From positions 71,997 through 127,463 of the forward strand of contig NZ_JAFLVR010000030.1 in NCBI RefSeq assembly GCF_017315985.1: a stretch of 55,467 nucleotides of DNA, written 5' to 3'. The notes below the pieces were generated by a model. It did no database searches. It saw only the letters and a list, made by a program, of their open reading frames with translations, and was not told where the DNA came from. The translations under genes and the position numbers were made by a program. The stretch comes from Candidatus Enterococcus murrayae. GTDB taxonomy: Bacteria; Bacillota; Bacilli; Lactobacillales; Enterococcaceae. Positions 8,001 through 15,275 of this stretch are shown here, in pieces. The first letter of the stretch is position 1. Each line of letters starts with the position of its first letter.

Positions 8001-8483
8001 ATGGAAAAAGTAAAAACAGTATTCATTCGGACTATCGAAAAGTCCGCTCGCAAGGTTCTTATTAAACGAGGGATAAAAGCAACAGGGTATTTCGCATACT
8101 GTGAGGAAGTAGGTTGTGACGTGTGGGAACTACTCACTCGTATCAAGACCTTGGAGGGTGAGCCAGTCTGTCTTTGGCTTCCTCCACAATACATCAAATC
8201 CGGCACTTCGGAGTATGTTCAAGGAGTGGAACTGCCTGCTGATTTCAATGATGAAATTCCGGAAGGGTTCGATCTCATTGATCTTCCTACCGCAAAATAC
8301 CTCGTGTTTCAGGGGGAACCCTTTGAGGAGAAAGACTATGGCCAAGCCATCATGGAGGTTCAGTCTGCCATAAACAGATACAACCCAGTGTCGTTAGGGT
8401 TTGCTTGGGATAAATCAAATCCTCGCATTCAGTTGGAGCCTATTGGCACACGGGGATACATTGAGTTAATGCCCGTCAAGTGA
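8001..8483 (+). CDS. stand-alone GyrI-like small-molecule-binding protein
   Basis: A 160-aa protein made of one GyrI-like (AraC effector-binding) domain without DNA-binding part. The core YVQGVELPADFNDEIPEGFD, the helix start DYGQAIMEVQSAI and the end PRIQLEPIGTRGYIELMPV are typical for clostridial AraC C-termini. Family members bind or hydrolyse drugs and toxins; some GyrI-like proteins are reported to hydrolyse cyclopropanoid DNA alkylators. GAGAGG precedes the start. It is one of three such proteins here. Confidence 0.8.
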   Translation: MEKVKTVFIRTIEKSARKVLIKRGIKATGYFAYCEEVGCDVWELLTRIKTLEGEPVCLWLPPQYIKSGTSEYVQGVELPADFNDEIPEGFDLIDLPTAKYLVFQGEPFEEKDYGQAIMEVQSAINRYNPVSLGFAWDKSNPRIQLEPIGTRGYIELMPVK

Positions 8484-8750
8484 TTGATCTGCGATACAGC
8501 ATTTGGTCTATAATATTTGATGAACAGCAAAAAACGAGGTGAAACTGTGTTTACAATGTCTGTTTTGTATCAATATTCAGCAATATACAAACTTTCTTTG
8601 ATATTCTGAACATTTATAGCAATGGCCGCTTTCCAATATGGCGAATAGAATTGCCAACAAAAGAAGTGGTGGAACGAACCTTTCTGGATTAGAGAGCCAA
8701 AAGCATACAGTGTGAAATGAGAAGCAGGCATCTTAAAGGGAGAAAATGAT

Positions 8751-9257
8751 ATGGCCAATTTAGTGAAAACAGACATTATTACGATACCAGACGCGATGAT
8801 AGTCGGGTACGAGGTCGTTAATGGCGTAGGACAGAACCAAGTACCTGCATTATGGGAGAAGATCTTTCAGGAAAATCTACTAGCTCAATTACCTATAGAA
8901 CAAGCAATACTGGATTTATATATTGGGTGGATGGGTGAGTATCTCAAGGACAGTGGCACTTTCACCTATATTGCAGGACTACTAATGCCCACAGGATACA
9001 GTATTCCAGAAGACTTCTCTTACCGTCGTATTGCATCATGTCAGGTTGGATTAGGAACTATCAACTGTTGCTTTGCAGGTGGGGAAGTTTTCGAGCAAGC
9101 CCATAATATGACTGTAAAAGGCATCCGAGTAGTGGGATTTATACCGGATTACTCTTTCGGTTGGAGCGCAGAAGCCTATCCAAAGGATTTGTCCTTTGAT
9201 GCAAAAAATGGAACCATCCATTATATTTGTCCCTGTAAAAAAGAAAACTTTTTATAA
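8751..9257 (+). CDS. GyrI-like domain protein
   Basis: A 168-aa protein of the GyrI-like or integron-associated effector-binding type: N-terminal strand DIITIPDAMIVGYEV, a helix ALWEKIFQENLLAQ, the middle strand TFTYIAGLLMP and the end FSYRRIASCQVGLGTI. It has no DNA-binding domain. AAAGGGAG precedes the start at 8 nt. The gene lies 10 nt before the methyltransferase gene, so the two are co-transcribed. Confidence 0.7.
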   Translation: MANLVKTDIITIPDAMIVGYEVVNGVGQNQVPALWEKIFQENLLAQLPIEQAILDLYIGWMGEYLKDSGTFTYIAGLLMPTGYSIPEDFSYRRIASCQVGLGTINCCFAGGEVFEQAHNMTVKGIRVVGFIPDYSFGWSAEAYPKDLSFDAKNGTIHYICPCKKENFL

Positions 9258-9267
9258 GGAGAAGAAA

Positions 9268-10056
9268 ATGAATAGTAATCCAATTATTTCAAACTACTCT
9301 GACTTTGACGAGGATCAAAGAGCTTTTGGAAGCAGAGCTGAGCATATAGAGTTTATATACACAAAGCGGCTTCTTAATCATTACATTGCTTCAGACAAAA
9401 TTGTAGTTGAGTTGGGATGTGGAACTGGATACTATGGTCTTTATTTATCCGGTAGATGCAAGTCCTATCAAGGCATTGACATTGTTCCCAAGCACATAGA
9501 ACAGTTTCAGTCTAAAATCAACGAACAAGGCTTGCGCAACGTTAGTGCATCATTGGGAAATGCGGCGCATTTGCCTGAAATTCAGGATAATACCTATGAT
9601 GTTGTTTTGGTTTTAGGGCCTATGTATCATTTGCCGCATGTCGAGCGTCAAAAAGTTATATTGGAAAGCAAGCGGATATGTAAAAATGGTGGCGTAATTA
9701 TGTTTGCCTACATCAATAAAATAGGAGCCTACTTACGAGCGTGTATAGATGAAAATATGAAAGCGGGCTATCCAAACGCAAAGACAAATAAGTCTGTCCT
9801 TGTTCATGGAGTTGATGATAAACTACCAGAAGTTTTTTACTTCACCATGCCGGAAGAAATCGAGCATGATGTGAAGCAAGAGGGACTTACTGTGGTTCGT
9901 AACGCAGGAGTGGACTATTCATTTAGTCCCACTGACATAAACAAAATGAATGATCAACAATATGCGGCTTGGACTGAAATTATGGACTTCATGTTTGGTA
10001 GCGGTTCCTGTACTGGCACCAGTAACCATGCCGTTTTGGTCTGTCGAAAATCATAA
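9268..10056 (+). CDS. class I SAM-dependent methyltransferase
   Basis: A 262-aa methyltransferase: motif I VVELGCGTGYYGLYLSG (about residues 45-60), acidic strand end QGIDIVP, and a post-motif YDVVLVLGPMYHLPH (near residue 115), which resembles the NPPF/GPLYHL motif of small-molecule methyltransferases. I use the ATG after AAGGAGAAG and not the longer frame that overlaps the upstream gene. It sits between two GyrI-like genes, which suggests a shared small-molecule substrate, for example an antibiotic or toxin; this is inference. Confidence 0.85.
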   Translation: MNSNPIISNYSDFDEDQRAFGSRAEHIEFIYTKRLLNHYIASDKIVVELGCGTGYYGLYLSGRCKSYQGIDIVPKHIEQFQSKINEQGLRNVSASLGNAAHLPEIQDNTYDVVLVLGPMYHLPHVERQKVILESKRICKNGGVIMFAYINKIGAYLRACIDENMKAGYPNAKTNKSVLVHGVDDKLPEVFYFTMPEEIEHDVKQEGLTVVRNAGVDYSFSPTDINKMNDQQYAAWTEIMDFMFGSGSCTGTSNHAVLVCRKS

Positions 10057-10073
10057 AAAAAGGAAGGTTGATA

Positions 10074-10550
10074 ATGGTATATCGCATAGAAACAATGGAT
10101 TCAATCCAACTAATGGGTAAGGCGGAAAGACAATTTATCGGCAATGTTCAAGCAAACATTTTTTGGAACAAATGCAAACAAGATGGCACATTAACGCAAC
10201 TTACGACACGATCAACTTCGTTGGACAAAGAACTAATTGGGTTAGCCGATTCTTCGTCCTATGATGGGAAAAGTTACTTGTATTATGTAGCCACACCTTT
10301 TGATGGAGAAACTATTTCTGACGGTTTTACAATTATCAACCTTCCAGCGTCCTTGTGGATTAAGTTTAAGTATTCAAGTTTTGTTTTGGATACTGCGGAT
10401 AAGGATATTTGGACATATATTTATTCAGATTTCTTTCCCGCATCAAAATACGAACCATCTGAATATCAGTTGGAAGTATACCCCTGTGGAGATGGGAACT
10501 ATTCCGGAGATATATCTGAGATTTGGATTTCAGCAAAAATAAAAGCTTAA
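10074..10550 (+). CDS. GyrI-like domain protein
   Basis: A 158-aa protein with a GyrI-like fold: N-terminal MVYRIETMDSIQLMGKAER, helix ANIFWNKCKQDGTL, and an end QLEVYPCGDGNYSGDISEI that resembles the last strands of AraC effector domains. It starts at the ATG 6 nt after AGGAAGG, 17 nt after the methyltransferase stop, so it is in the same transcript. It is the last intact gene of the accessory block. Confidence 0.7.
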   Translation: MVYRIETMDSIQLMGKAERQFIGNVQANIFWNKCKQDGTLTQLTTRSTSLDKELIGLADSSSYDGKSYLYYVATPFDGETISDGFTIINLPASLWIKFKYSSFVLDTADKDIWTYIYSDFFPASKYEPSEYQLEVYPCGDGNYSGDISEIWISAKIKA

Positions 10551-10646
10551 GAACAATAGATACAAAAGGATTTATTCAATCTGAGATTATTTTGCCGAAC
10601 AACACGAAGCTGACTTTACAGACATCCTAATCACTGGCATATTGTG

Positions 10647-11018
10647 TCAATTATTGCCTCCTTTATGGAACACAGCATGTACTATCATCCGAGCAACATC
10701 ATAGGTATAGTCGCAAGTTAATAGTGTAACTAATCTGTCCGTGCTGTACAGAATGGTGTCTGTTCAGATAAATGAGCGATCAATGGTAATGCTCATATAC
10801 TGCACAAAGCTGTCTATACTATCAAAGTCTAGCATATAAGTTTCACTGATTGGTGAAGTAACATAGATCGAGAATACCTCATAATGATATTTTCGCTCTA
10901 GCGTGTAAATATTAAAGGTCGGATGTGCTTCATAAAATATCTGGCTTTTATATTCAGATAAAAATCATGGACCATAGTGGAGCTATTCATTTTATGACAG
11001 TATATACAAGAGTGCAAG
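10647..11018 (-). pseudogene. class B sortase remnant
   Basis: The minus strand reads as the C-terminal part of a class B sortase: an N-terminal remnant (CHKMNSSTMVHDF), a frame change, then YKSQIFYEAHPTFNIYTLER and YHYEVFSIYVTSP, an internal TGA after ITIDRSF, and then the catalytic block STDRLVTLLTCDYTYDVARM with the active Cys. The N-terminal third is missing. Frame changes, an internal stop and the missing 5' part show it is dead. Class B sortases are common cargo of clostridial conjugative elements. Confidence 0.8.
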
Positions 11019-11027
11019 ACAGTGAAC

Positions 11028-11265
11028 GTGAATAAGTTTTTAGCTACAGTGAAAAAGTACACCAACATCAATCAGCTCACTCTCGAAATCGTGAATGAGC
11101 TGATTGATGTTCACAAGCGGAACAAGAAACACGCCAAAAAAAGCTACACAGAAAATCGAAATTTACTATAACTTCATTTGCATAATAGGCCCACCAGAAA
11201 TTCCTACTATACAGGTGACCGTGAAGCGAAATGAAAAGGCCGCCACTGATGCGGGATTCTTGTGA
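11028..11265 (+). pseudogene. large serine recombinase C-terminal remnant
   Basis: The plus strand encodes the C-terminal tail of a TnpX/TndX-type serine recombinase: NKFLATVKKYTNINQLTLEI and VNELIDVH, then after a frame change KIEIYYNFI and a normal-looking end. This is the DUF4368-like tail of resolvases that mobilise conjugative transposons. The catalytic N-terminus is absent. With the sortase remnant it marks the right end of the accessory block. Confidence 0.75.
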
Positions 11266-11309
11266 TGATCACCAATTTAAACCTTTTTCAAAAAAACACG
11301 ATAACATTC

Positions 11310-11984
11310 TTATTTTAATGCCAGTAAATTTATTGAACGTTGTGCTTCTGCTGCGAATTGTTCCTCCTTCAGCAGTAACGATTTACTTTGAGGAAACGCA
11401 GAAAAGCAAATCAGAAATTTCCATTGAATCAAGGGTTCATTGCTATAGGTGTTTTTGATTTGTAAAAGCCGCTGATAATTTTCTGTGGTTGCTAATGCAG
11501 GATGATAAAAGGCCATATAGCCGATCGCGTCAATCAGCTCACTGAGCTGTGGCAGTGGAAGTATGTCCGCGGCCTCCAGTAATGTCGGAAAAATTTCCGG
11601 CGTCATTCGCCCCAAAGAACGAGCCATCAGATCTCGCGGTAAGGGAAAGCTTTTCTTTTTTGAAGGTGCGGCGGGCGAACGATGCTGATTATCACCGATG
11701 ATCGCGAGAAAATCGATCATTTTTAACGCCGTCGTTTGATTGCCGCTTTCTAATTTCTCAGTGATCGCTAGGCGAGTATAGAGTGCAGGTTCTGTTTTTA
11801 AGCAAATCAATAAGTTGTCCGAAGTTTCACAAGTTAGTGGCAAAAGCTTGGCGGCAAGAGTTCTTTCACTGGCCTTTTTGGAGAAAAGCAGGGGAGTTAG
11901 TTCATCGACAGCTTTATTTTTATGAGCAGCTAGTTCACTATCTTCAACCCAGCCGCGCTTTTTTCTTTGTAAATAGGTATTCAT
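11310..11984 (-). CDS. helical HEAT-like repeat protein, unknown
   Basis: A 224-aa, all-helical soluble protein. Several helix pairs of HEAT/ARM style are visible (ELTPLLFSKKASERTLAAKL, ALKMIDFLAIIGDN, LPQLSELIDAIGYMAF). I do not recognise a named family. AAGGAGCG lies before the start. The gene sits alone on the minus strand, just beyond the right edge of the accessory block, and is intact. Confidence 0.7.
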   Translation of the reverse strand: MNTYLQRKKRGWVEDSELAAHKNKAVDELTPLLFSKKASERTLAAKLLPLTCETSDNLLICLKTEPALYTRLAITEKLESGNQTTALKMIDFLAIIGDNQHRSPAAPSKKKSFPLPRDLMARSLGRMTPEIFPTLLEAADILPLPQLSELIDAIGYMAFYHPALATTENYQRLLQIKNTYSNEPLIQWKFLICFSAFPQSKSLLLKEEQFAAEAQRSINLLALK

Positions 11985-12108
11985 GGATTTCGCTCCTTTT
12001 TTACAGTATAACAGAAGTTGAAATTGAAAAATTTGTGCTTTTGTTCACAAAACGATTGATTTCTGATAAATGCTATGCTATGATCAAAAAAAAGAAGAGG
12101 TGATGGGA

Positions 12109-12369
12109 ATGAAAAAAATAGTTGCGAATCCGATGGAGCTAAGAGATGCTATTCGTTGCGAGAAACAAAATATTTCAATCACAGGCGGCTTTGCTAAAAT
12201 GATGCAACCGTTAGCTGCACAGCAAGAAGCGGATGTAGAGAAAATGGACTTGCCGACCTTTATGAAATTGGCTTTAGATCCTGCTACGCTGGAGACATTA
12301 GCCACAGCGTATCAAGTTGCTATGAAGAATGATTCAAAAGGCTTTGAATTAGAATATGTAAAGCTTTAA
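12109..12369 (+). CDS. small protein of unknown function, 86 aa
   Basis: An 86-aa soluble helical protein starting MKKIVANPMELRDAIRCEKQ. GAGGTG lies about 8 nt before the chosen ATG. A sigma-A promoter (TTGATT, 17 nt, TATGAT at about 12056-12084) precedes it, and an intrinsic terminator follows. The hydrophobic stretch ISITGGFAKMMQPL is too short for a membrane segment. No family recognised. Monocistronic. Confidence 0.7.
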   Translation: MKKIVANPMELRDAIRCEKQNISITGGFAKMMQPLAAQQEADVEKMDLPTFMKLALDPATLETLATAYQVAMKNDSKGFELEYVKL

Positions 12370-12416
12370 TTTTTACCTGTTTTTGTGAAAAATGTATCAA
12401 AGTTGCGGAATAAATT

Positions 12417-12448
12417 CCTTGCAGTAAATGAGCTGCGAGGTTTTTTTA
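12417..12448 (+). terminator. intrinsic terminator
   Basis: CCTTGCAG pairs with CTGCGAGG (one G-T pair), loop TAAATGAG, then seven T. Confidence 0.85.
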
Positions 12449-12635
12449 ATTGCTTTAAACTGTCACTAGGGCGTGAAAATAATTATTTTGGTAATTTTAA
12501 TTCTGCTTAATTATAGAAAATAGACATTTTAACGGAATGAAAATATTTAGTAACATTCAGAATAAATTTAAAAATGTTAAAAAAACAATTCAAAAAATCA
12601 CCAAAATAGGATAAAAATCTGTTAAAATATGAATA

Positions 12636-12722
12636 TGAGGAAGACCTCTCTCAATCTTTCTTAGCTAGTTTTATTTGACTAGCATCCCCTTTAAGCACCT
12701 TGTTAATCAAGGTGCTTTTTTT
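12636..12722 (+). ncRNA. candidate small RNA with C-rich linker
   Basis: After a TAAAAT -10 box (12623-12628) a short transcript would form three stem-loops: GAGG/CCTC, GCTAGT/ACTAGC, and the terminator AGCACCTTG/CAAGGTGCT (12693-12715) with seven T. The single-stranded linker CATCCCCTTT between hairpins 2 and 3 could pair with Shine-Dalgarno sequences such as the AAAGGGGG of the usp gene 90 nt downstream. That gene has its own promoter, so this looks like an independent RNA. The -35 box is weak. Confidence 0.45.
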
Positions 12723-12762
12723 ATTTTTGGACAAAGAGGATTAGGACGGCGAATGAAAGCGC

Positions 12763-12792
12763 TTGATATTTCTAGCCGAGTTGGCTTACAAT
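12763..12792 (+). promoter_or_regulatory. sigma-A promoter of usp (12823)
   Basis: TTGATA at 12763-12768, 18-nt spacer, TACAAT at 12787-12792, 30 nt before the start codon. Confidence 0.65.
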
Positions 12793-12822
12793 TAAAGAGA
12801 ATAAGGGAAAGGGGGTCTTACC

Positions 12823-13248
12823 ATGAAAGAGTCTTACAAAAAAATACTTGTTGCAGTGGATTCATCGGAGCAGGCACGCCGCGCATTTCAAGAAGCCATC
12901 GAAGTCACACGCAGAAATGAAGCACATTTGTATATTTTGATCGTATCAGACACCAATCATCTAGGGTCCGAACCTTATGCAGTAGACCACATTGTCAAGG
13001 AAGCAAGGAAGGCTGCGGGAGCAATCGTAGAAGCTTTAGAAGAATCGATTCCAGAAGATATCGCCTTCACCTCGATCGTTGATGATGGAAATCCAAAAGC
13101 CAAAATTGTTGCTTACGCCGAAGCGGAAAAGATCGATTTGATTTTAATGGGCGCTACCGGAACAGGGACTTTTTCACGTTTATTACTAGGATCGACGACC
13201 GCATATGTCGTAAATAATGCTCCTTGTAACGTGATGGTGGTTCGATAA
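12823..13248 (+). CDS. universal stress protein, UspA family
   Basis: A 141-aa UspA-domain protein: KILVAVDSSEQA at the N-terminus, C-terminal GATGTGTFSRLLLGSTTAYV with the ATP-binding motif intact. GAAAGGGGG precedes the start. Own promoter and own terminator. It is the fourth Usp gene of the window. Confidence 0.93.
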   Translation: MKESYKKILVAVDSSEQARRAFQEAIEVTRRNEAHLYILIVSDTNHLGSEPYAVDHIVKEARKAAGAIVEALEESIPEDIAFTSIVDDGNPKAKIVAYAEAEKIDLILMGATGTGTFSRLLLGSTTAYVVNNAPCNVMVVR

Positions 13249-13258
13249 ATAAAGAAGA

Positions 13259-13284
13259 AGCCAGCACAATTTTGTGCTGGCTTT
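13259..13284. terminator. bidirectional intrinsic terminator
   Basis: AAGCCAGCACA pairs with TGTGCTGGCTT, followed by T on the plus strand. It lies between convergent genes and its end touches the stop codon of the minus-strand gene. Confidence 0.85.
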
Positions 13285-13544
13285 TAGCTTGCTGTCTGAT
13301 AGGTTTGGAAATCGTTCATGAGTTTGGTTTTTCCTAACACCGCATATTTAGCGATAATCAATTGTCCGCGGGCATTGCGTTTTCCGAGAACAAGAATCTT
13401 CATCCCATTTTCCACGTCTGCGAGAAAATTCAGTGAATGCGCAGCGATCAGGCAATTCGTACCTGCTAATTGGAAATAAACGAGAGGCTGTTGGGAAAAT
13501 TGAACGATCTTTAGTTTTGTGACGGTTCCTTTAAGAGATTCCAT
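13284..13544 (-). CDS. small protein of unknown function, 86 aa
   Basis: An 86-aa protein, MESLKGTVTKLKIVQFSQQP at its start, rich in beta strands and possibly OB-like. GAGGAGG lies 7 nt before the ATG. The start overlaps the 3' end of the upstream gene by 14 nt, so the two are translationally coupled. No family recognised; the OB-like impression comes from strand pattern only. Confidence 0.7.
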   Translation of the reverse strand: MESLKGTVTKLKIVQFSQQPLVYFQLAGTNCLIAAHSLNFLADVENGMKILVLGKRNARGQLIIAKYAVLGKTKLMNDFQTYQTAS

Positions 13545-13785
13545 CGCTTTTCCTCCTCGTATGGATACCTTTAAAAACGAGTTCATTGTCCTTCCGTTCA
13601 AACTGAAAACAAATATCTTTTTTGCGACCGGTCTTTTTGGCAGGGATAACAAAGTAATCACGATTTTCTTCATCCATCTTGGCAGTAATTTGGTTCAAAA
13701 ATAATGCTAATGGCAGTGAATCCTTCACTAAGGAATCATAAGTTCGATAAAAAATTTCAACAGAATCTGGACTAATCATAGACAT
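13531..13785 (-). CDS. small protein of unknown function, 84 aa
   Basis: An 84-aa charged protein: an N-terminal helical part (VEIFYRTYDSLVKDSLPLAL) and a C-terminal strand-rich part (ICFQFERKDNELVFKGIHTR). GAGGTG lies 6 nt before the chosen ATG. First gene of a two-gene unit with 13284-13544. Its upstream region contains a GTATAAT -10 box and a CGAACA(T)TTGTTCG dyad (about 13808-13822), a possible operator. Confidence 0.7.
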   Translation of the reverse strand: MSMISPDSVEIFYRTYDSLVKDSLPLALFLNQITAKMDEENRDYFVIPAKKTGRKKDICFQFERKDNELVFKGIHTRRKSDGIS

Positions 13786-13807
13786 GGTCATCACCTCAAT
13801 TTCATTA

Positions 13808-13822
13808 TACGAACATTTGTTC
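13808..13822. promoter_or_regulatory. dyad operator candidate in promoter of 13785 gene
   Basis: CGAACATTTGTTCG is a near-perfect dyad next to the -10 box TATAAT (minus strand, 13808-13803). The half-site GAAC-N4-GTTC also resembles a Gram-positive LexA box (CGAAC-N4-GTTCG), so this small two-gene operon could be under SOS control. I have not seen any other LexA box in the window. Confidence 0.55.
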
Positions 13823-13870
13823 GGAAAGTAAAGTAGGAAGCTGAAAAAATTATTTCTTAAAAAGATACGC

Positions 13871-13908
13871 AAAAAACAAAAAGAAACCTCCACTTTAATA
13901 GAGATTTC
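13871..13908 (-). terminator. intrinsic terminator, minus strand
   Basis: On the minus strand GAAATCTC pairs with GAGGTTTC (one G-T pair), then a T-rich tract. It follows the 36-aa membrane peptide gene. Confidence 0.65.
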
Positions 13909-13918
13909 TTTCGAATCA

Positions 13919-14029
13919 TTATTTTAAGAGAAAATAGATCGCAAGCCAAAACAGCAGACAGAAAATAATCACTATTCGATAGATGGTATATCTGGGCTGG
14001 CGATAGAGCCAAGTACAAAATTTTTTCAT
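13919..14029 (-). CDS. 36-aa membrane peptide
   Basis: A 36-aa ORF with a basic N-terminus (MKKFCTWLYRQPRYTIYR) and one transmembrane helix (IVIIFCLLFWLAIYFLL). AAAGGAT lies 8 nt before the ATG and a terminator follows the stop. Single-span small proteins of this kind often regulate membrane partners or are toxins; nothing here decides between these. Confidence 0.5.
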   Translation of the reverse strand: MKKFCTWLYRQPRYTIYRIVIIFCLLFWLAIYFLLK

Positions 14030-14337
14030 ATAAAAAATCCTTTTATCCAGTGTTTCTAACAGAAAATCTGTTACCAACAGGAATGCTACCGTATTGAAGG
14101 GAAGAAGTAAAGTGCATGAGAGGAAAAATATACCTGTAGACGGCGGAAATTAAGAAAATATCGTGATATATAGTCTAATTAAAGCGAAAAAAATGGGTTT
14201 TCCTAAACAATTAAACGAAGAAACGTTACAGTTTGTTTATAAAGTAATGGTGATATACTGACAGAAAGTCTAGAATTAACCTGTTAATTTAATAAGAATT
14301 TTTTTGTAAAAAGAAAAAAATGTGAAATAAATCTCAA
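14030..14337. other. intergenic region without a visible gene
   Basis: About 310 nt of AT-rich DNA between the 36-aa gene and the yjcQ-like gene. I see no coding frame with a ribosome site and no clear terminator. Confidence 0.5.
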
Positions 14338-14349
14338 ATTTGATCAAAT
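14338..14349. promoter_or_regulatory. 12-bp palindrome in the yjcQ promoter
   Basis: ATTTGATCAAAT is a perfect palindrome placed 5 nt upstream of the -10 region (TATTAT, 14355-14360). It could be the operator of the winged-helix protein encoded just downstream. Confidence 0.45.
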
Positions 14350-14384
14350 AGTGGTATTATGATCCTCCAGAAAGGGGGTGTCAT

Positions 14385-14627
14385 ATGGAAATAAAGGATT
14401 TAGAGTATGTCATTTTGGATGAAATCGCGAATAAAAACTTTAGCAACTTAACCCACCAGTTTTTCGAAATTTCTAAAACAGAATTTGACAATAGTATCGC
14501 TGATTTAAAGAAAAACGGCTTTATTCAAGGAAATATCTTTGATAGTAACGGGTCTGTTAAAAATCCGTTTCGTTTTTTCTTCCTATCTGAAAAAGGCGAA
14601 AGCTTGCTGAGTAACACCGCAGTTTAG
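14385..14627 (+). CDS. YjcQ-like winged-helix protein
   Basis: An 80-aa protein resembling the YjcQ family: MEIKDLEYVILDEIANKNFS followed by a winged-helix pattern (FFEISKTEFDNSIADLKKNGFIQ as recognition region) and an end FFLSEKGESLL. YjcQ proteins are small wHTH proteins often found in phages and Firmicutes chromosomes, function unknown. GAAAGGGGG lies before the start. Monocistronic, with a palindrome in the promoter and a strong terminator behind. Confidence 0.7.
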   Translation: MEIKDLEYVILDEIANKNFSNLTHQFFEISKTEFDNSIADLKKNGFIQGNIFDSNGSVKNPFRFFFLSEKGESLLSNTAV

Positions 14628-14639
14628 GAACTTACGCGT

Positions 14640-14680
14640 AAAACACCTCCACTTGTGAAAATACAAGCGGAGGTGTTTTA
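14640..14680. terminator. intrinsic terminator after yjcQ
   Basis: AAACACCTCC-a-CTTGT pairs with ACAAG-c-GGAGGTGTTT, followed by T. Usable from both sides. Confidence 0.85.
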
Positions 14681-14708
14681 ATTTGGCTGCAGGGGTGCTT
14701 TCTAGAGT

Positions 14709-14736
14709 AATAAAAAAAGAAGCTATTCAGCTTCTT
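14709..14736 (-). terminator. terminator of the tRNA-like gene
   Basis: On the minus strand AAGAAGCT pairs with AGCTTCTT, then a run of T. It lies 24 nt beyond the 3' end of the tRNA-like sequence. Confidence 0.8.
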
Positions 14737-14759
14737 CAATCATGAACTATTATAAGTAC

Positions 14760-14841
14760 GTGGACGGCTGGAATCGAACCAGCACCTCTTTCTTAAATGC
14801 GGACTACTTCATTGAACGAGTAAAACACCAAGTTCATCCAC
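14760..14841 (-). tRNA. tRNA-like gene with non-canonical middle
   Basis: The two ends form a 7-bp acceptor stem (GTGGATG with CGTCCAC), and a perfect T arm is present (GCTGG-TTCGATT-CCAGC). The D and anticodon regions do not fold in the normal way: the best D stem is GAAC/GTTC with a loop of about 14 nt, and the best anticodon-like stem is AATG/CATT with a 10-nt loop. No CCA is encoded. A promoter (TATACT at 14856-14851, 16-17 nt from an AT-rich -35) would start transcription almost at the 5' end, and a terminator follows. It may be a tRNA-like regulatory RNA or a decayed tRNA. Amino acid identity cannot be assigned. Confidence 0.55.
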
Positions 14842-14903
14842 GTCTATTAGTATAGCGAAGATAGAGACTATTTAAAAGAGAATCATATGTAATTAAAAAA
14901 ATA

Positions 14904-15275
14904 TTATACTTTGATTTTTTTATCATACTCCTCTGAGAATTCTCTCGCAATCATCCAGCCGTAGCTTTCAGTGATGGCTGCTGCAGTGGAGCCGTTCACG
15001 ATATTACCGACAACTGGCAATTTTCCAGCCAAAAAACGAGCGGTCATTTGGCCGGCTTTTTGAGCTAAAAATTGAGTTGCCAAGGACTTTGCTGCGCCTT
15101 CTTCTAATTTGATATGAAAGACTTTGCCCAAAGCGATCACCATTGCAGTCTGGATCGGTAATAAGATCGTTGCGTCAGGAAACGGTAATTGAGCCATTCC
15201 GGCGCCAACGCCTGCCGCGGCAGTAGAAGCACTATGGATAATCAAATGGGCCTTTCTTCGTTGTTTTTTATTCAT
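14904..15275 (-). CDS. DUF697/YcjF-like small membrane-associated protein
   Basis: A 123-aa protein, rich in Ala and Gly, with two or three hydrophobic segments (ASTAAAGVGAGMAQLPFPD, TILLPIQTAMVIALGKVF, VVGNIVNGSTAAAITESYGW). The pattern HSASTAAAGVGAG...PIQTAM...GNIVNGSTAAAITE is that of DUF697 proteins, which occur near GTPases and in membrane stress contexts. Its role is unknown. AAGGAGTTCCTGCA precedes the start. Single gene. Confidence 0.75.
   Translation of the reverse strand: MNKKQRRKAHLIIHSASTAAAGVGAGMAQLPFPDATILLPIQTAMVIALGKVFHIKLEEGAAKSLATQFLAQKAGQMTARFLAGKLPVVGNIVNGSTAAAITESYGWMIAREFSEEYDKKIKV

Noticed and set aside
8116-8373. Alternative frames inside the GyrI-like gene
   Set aside because: They lack ribosome sites and show no protein-like composition; they are shadows of the real gene.
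14760-14841. Ordinary tRNA with assigned amino acid
   Set aside because: No 7-nt anticodon loop with a 5-bp stem could be formed, so I give no anticodon.
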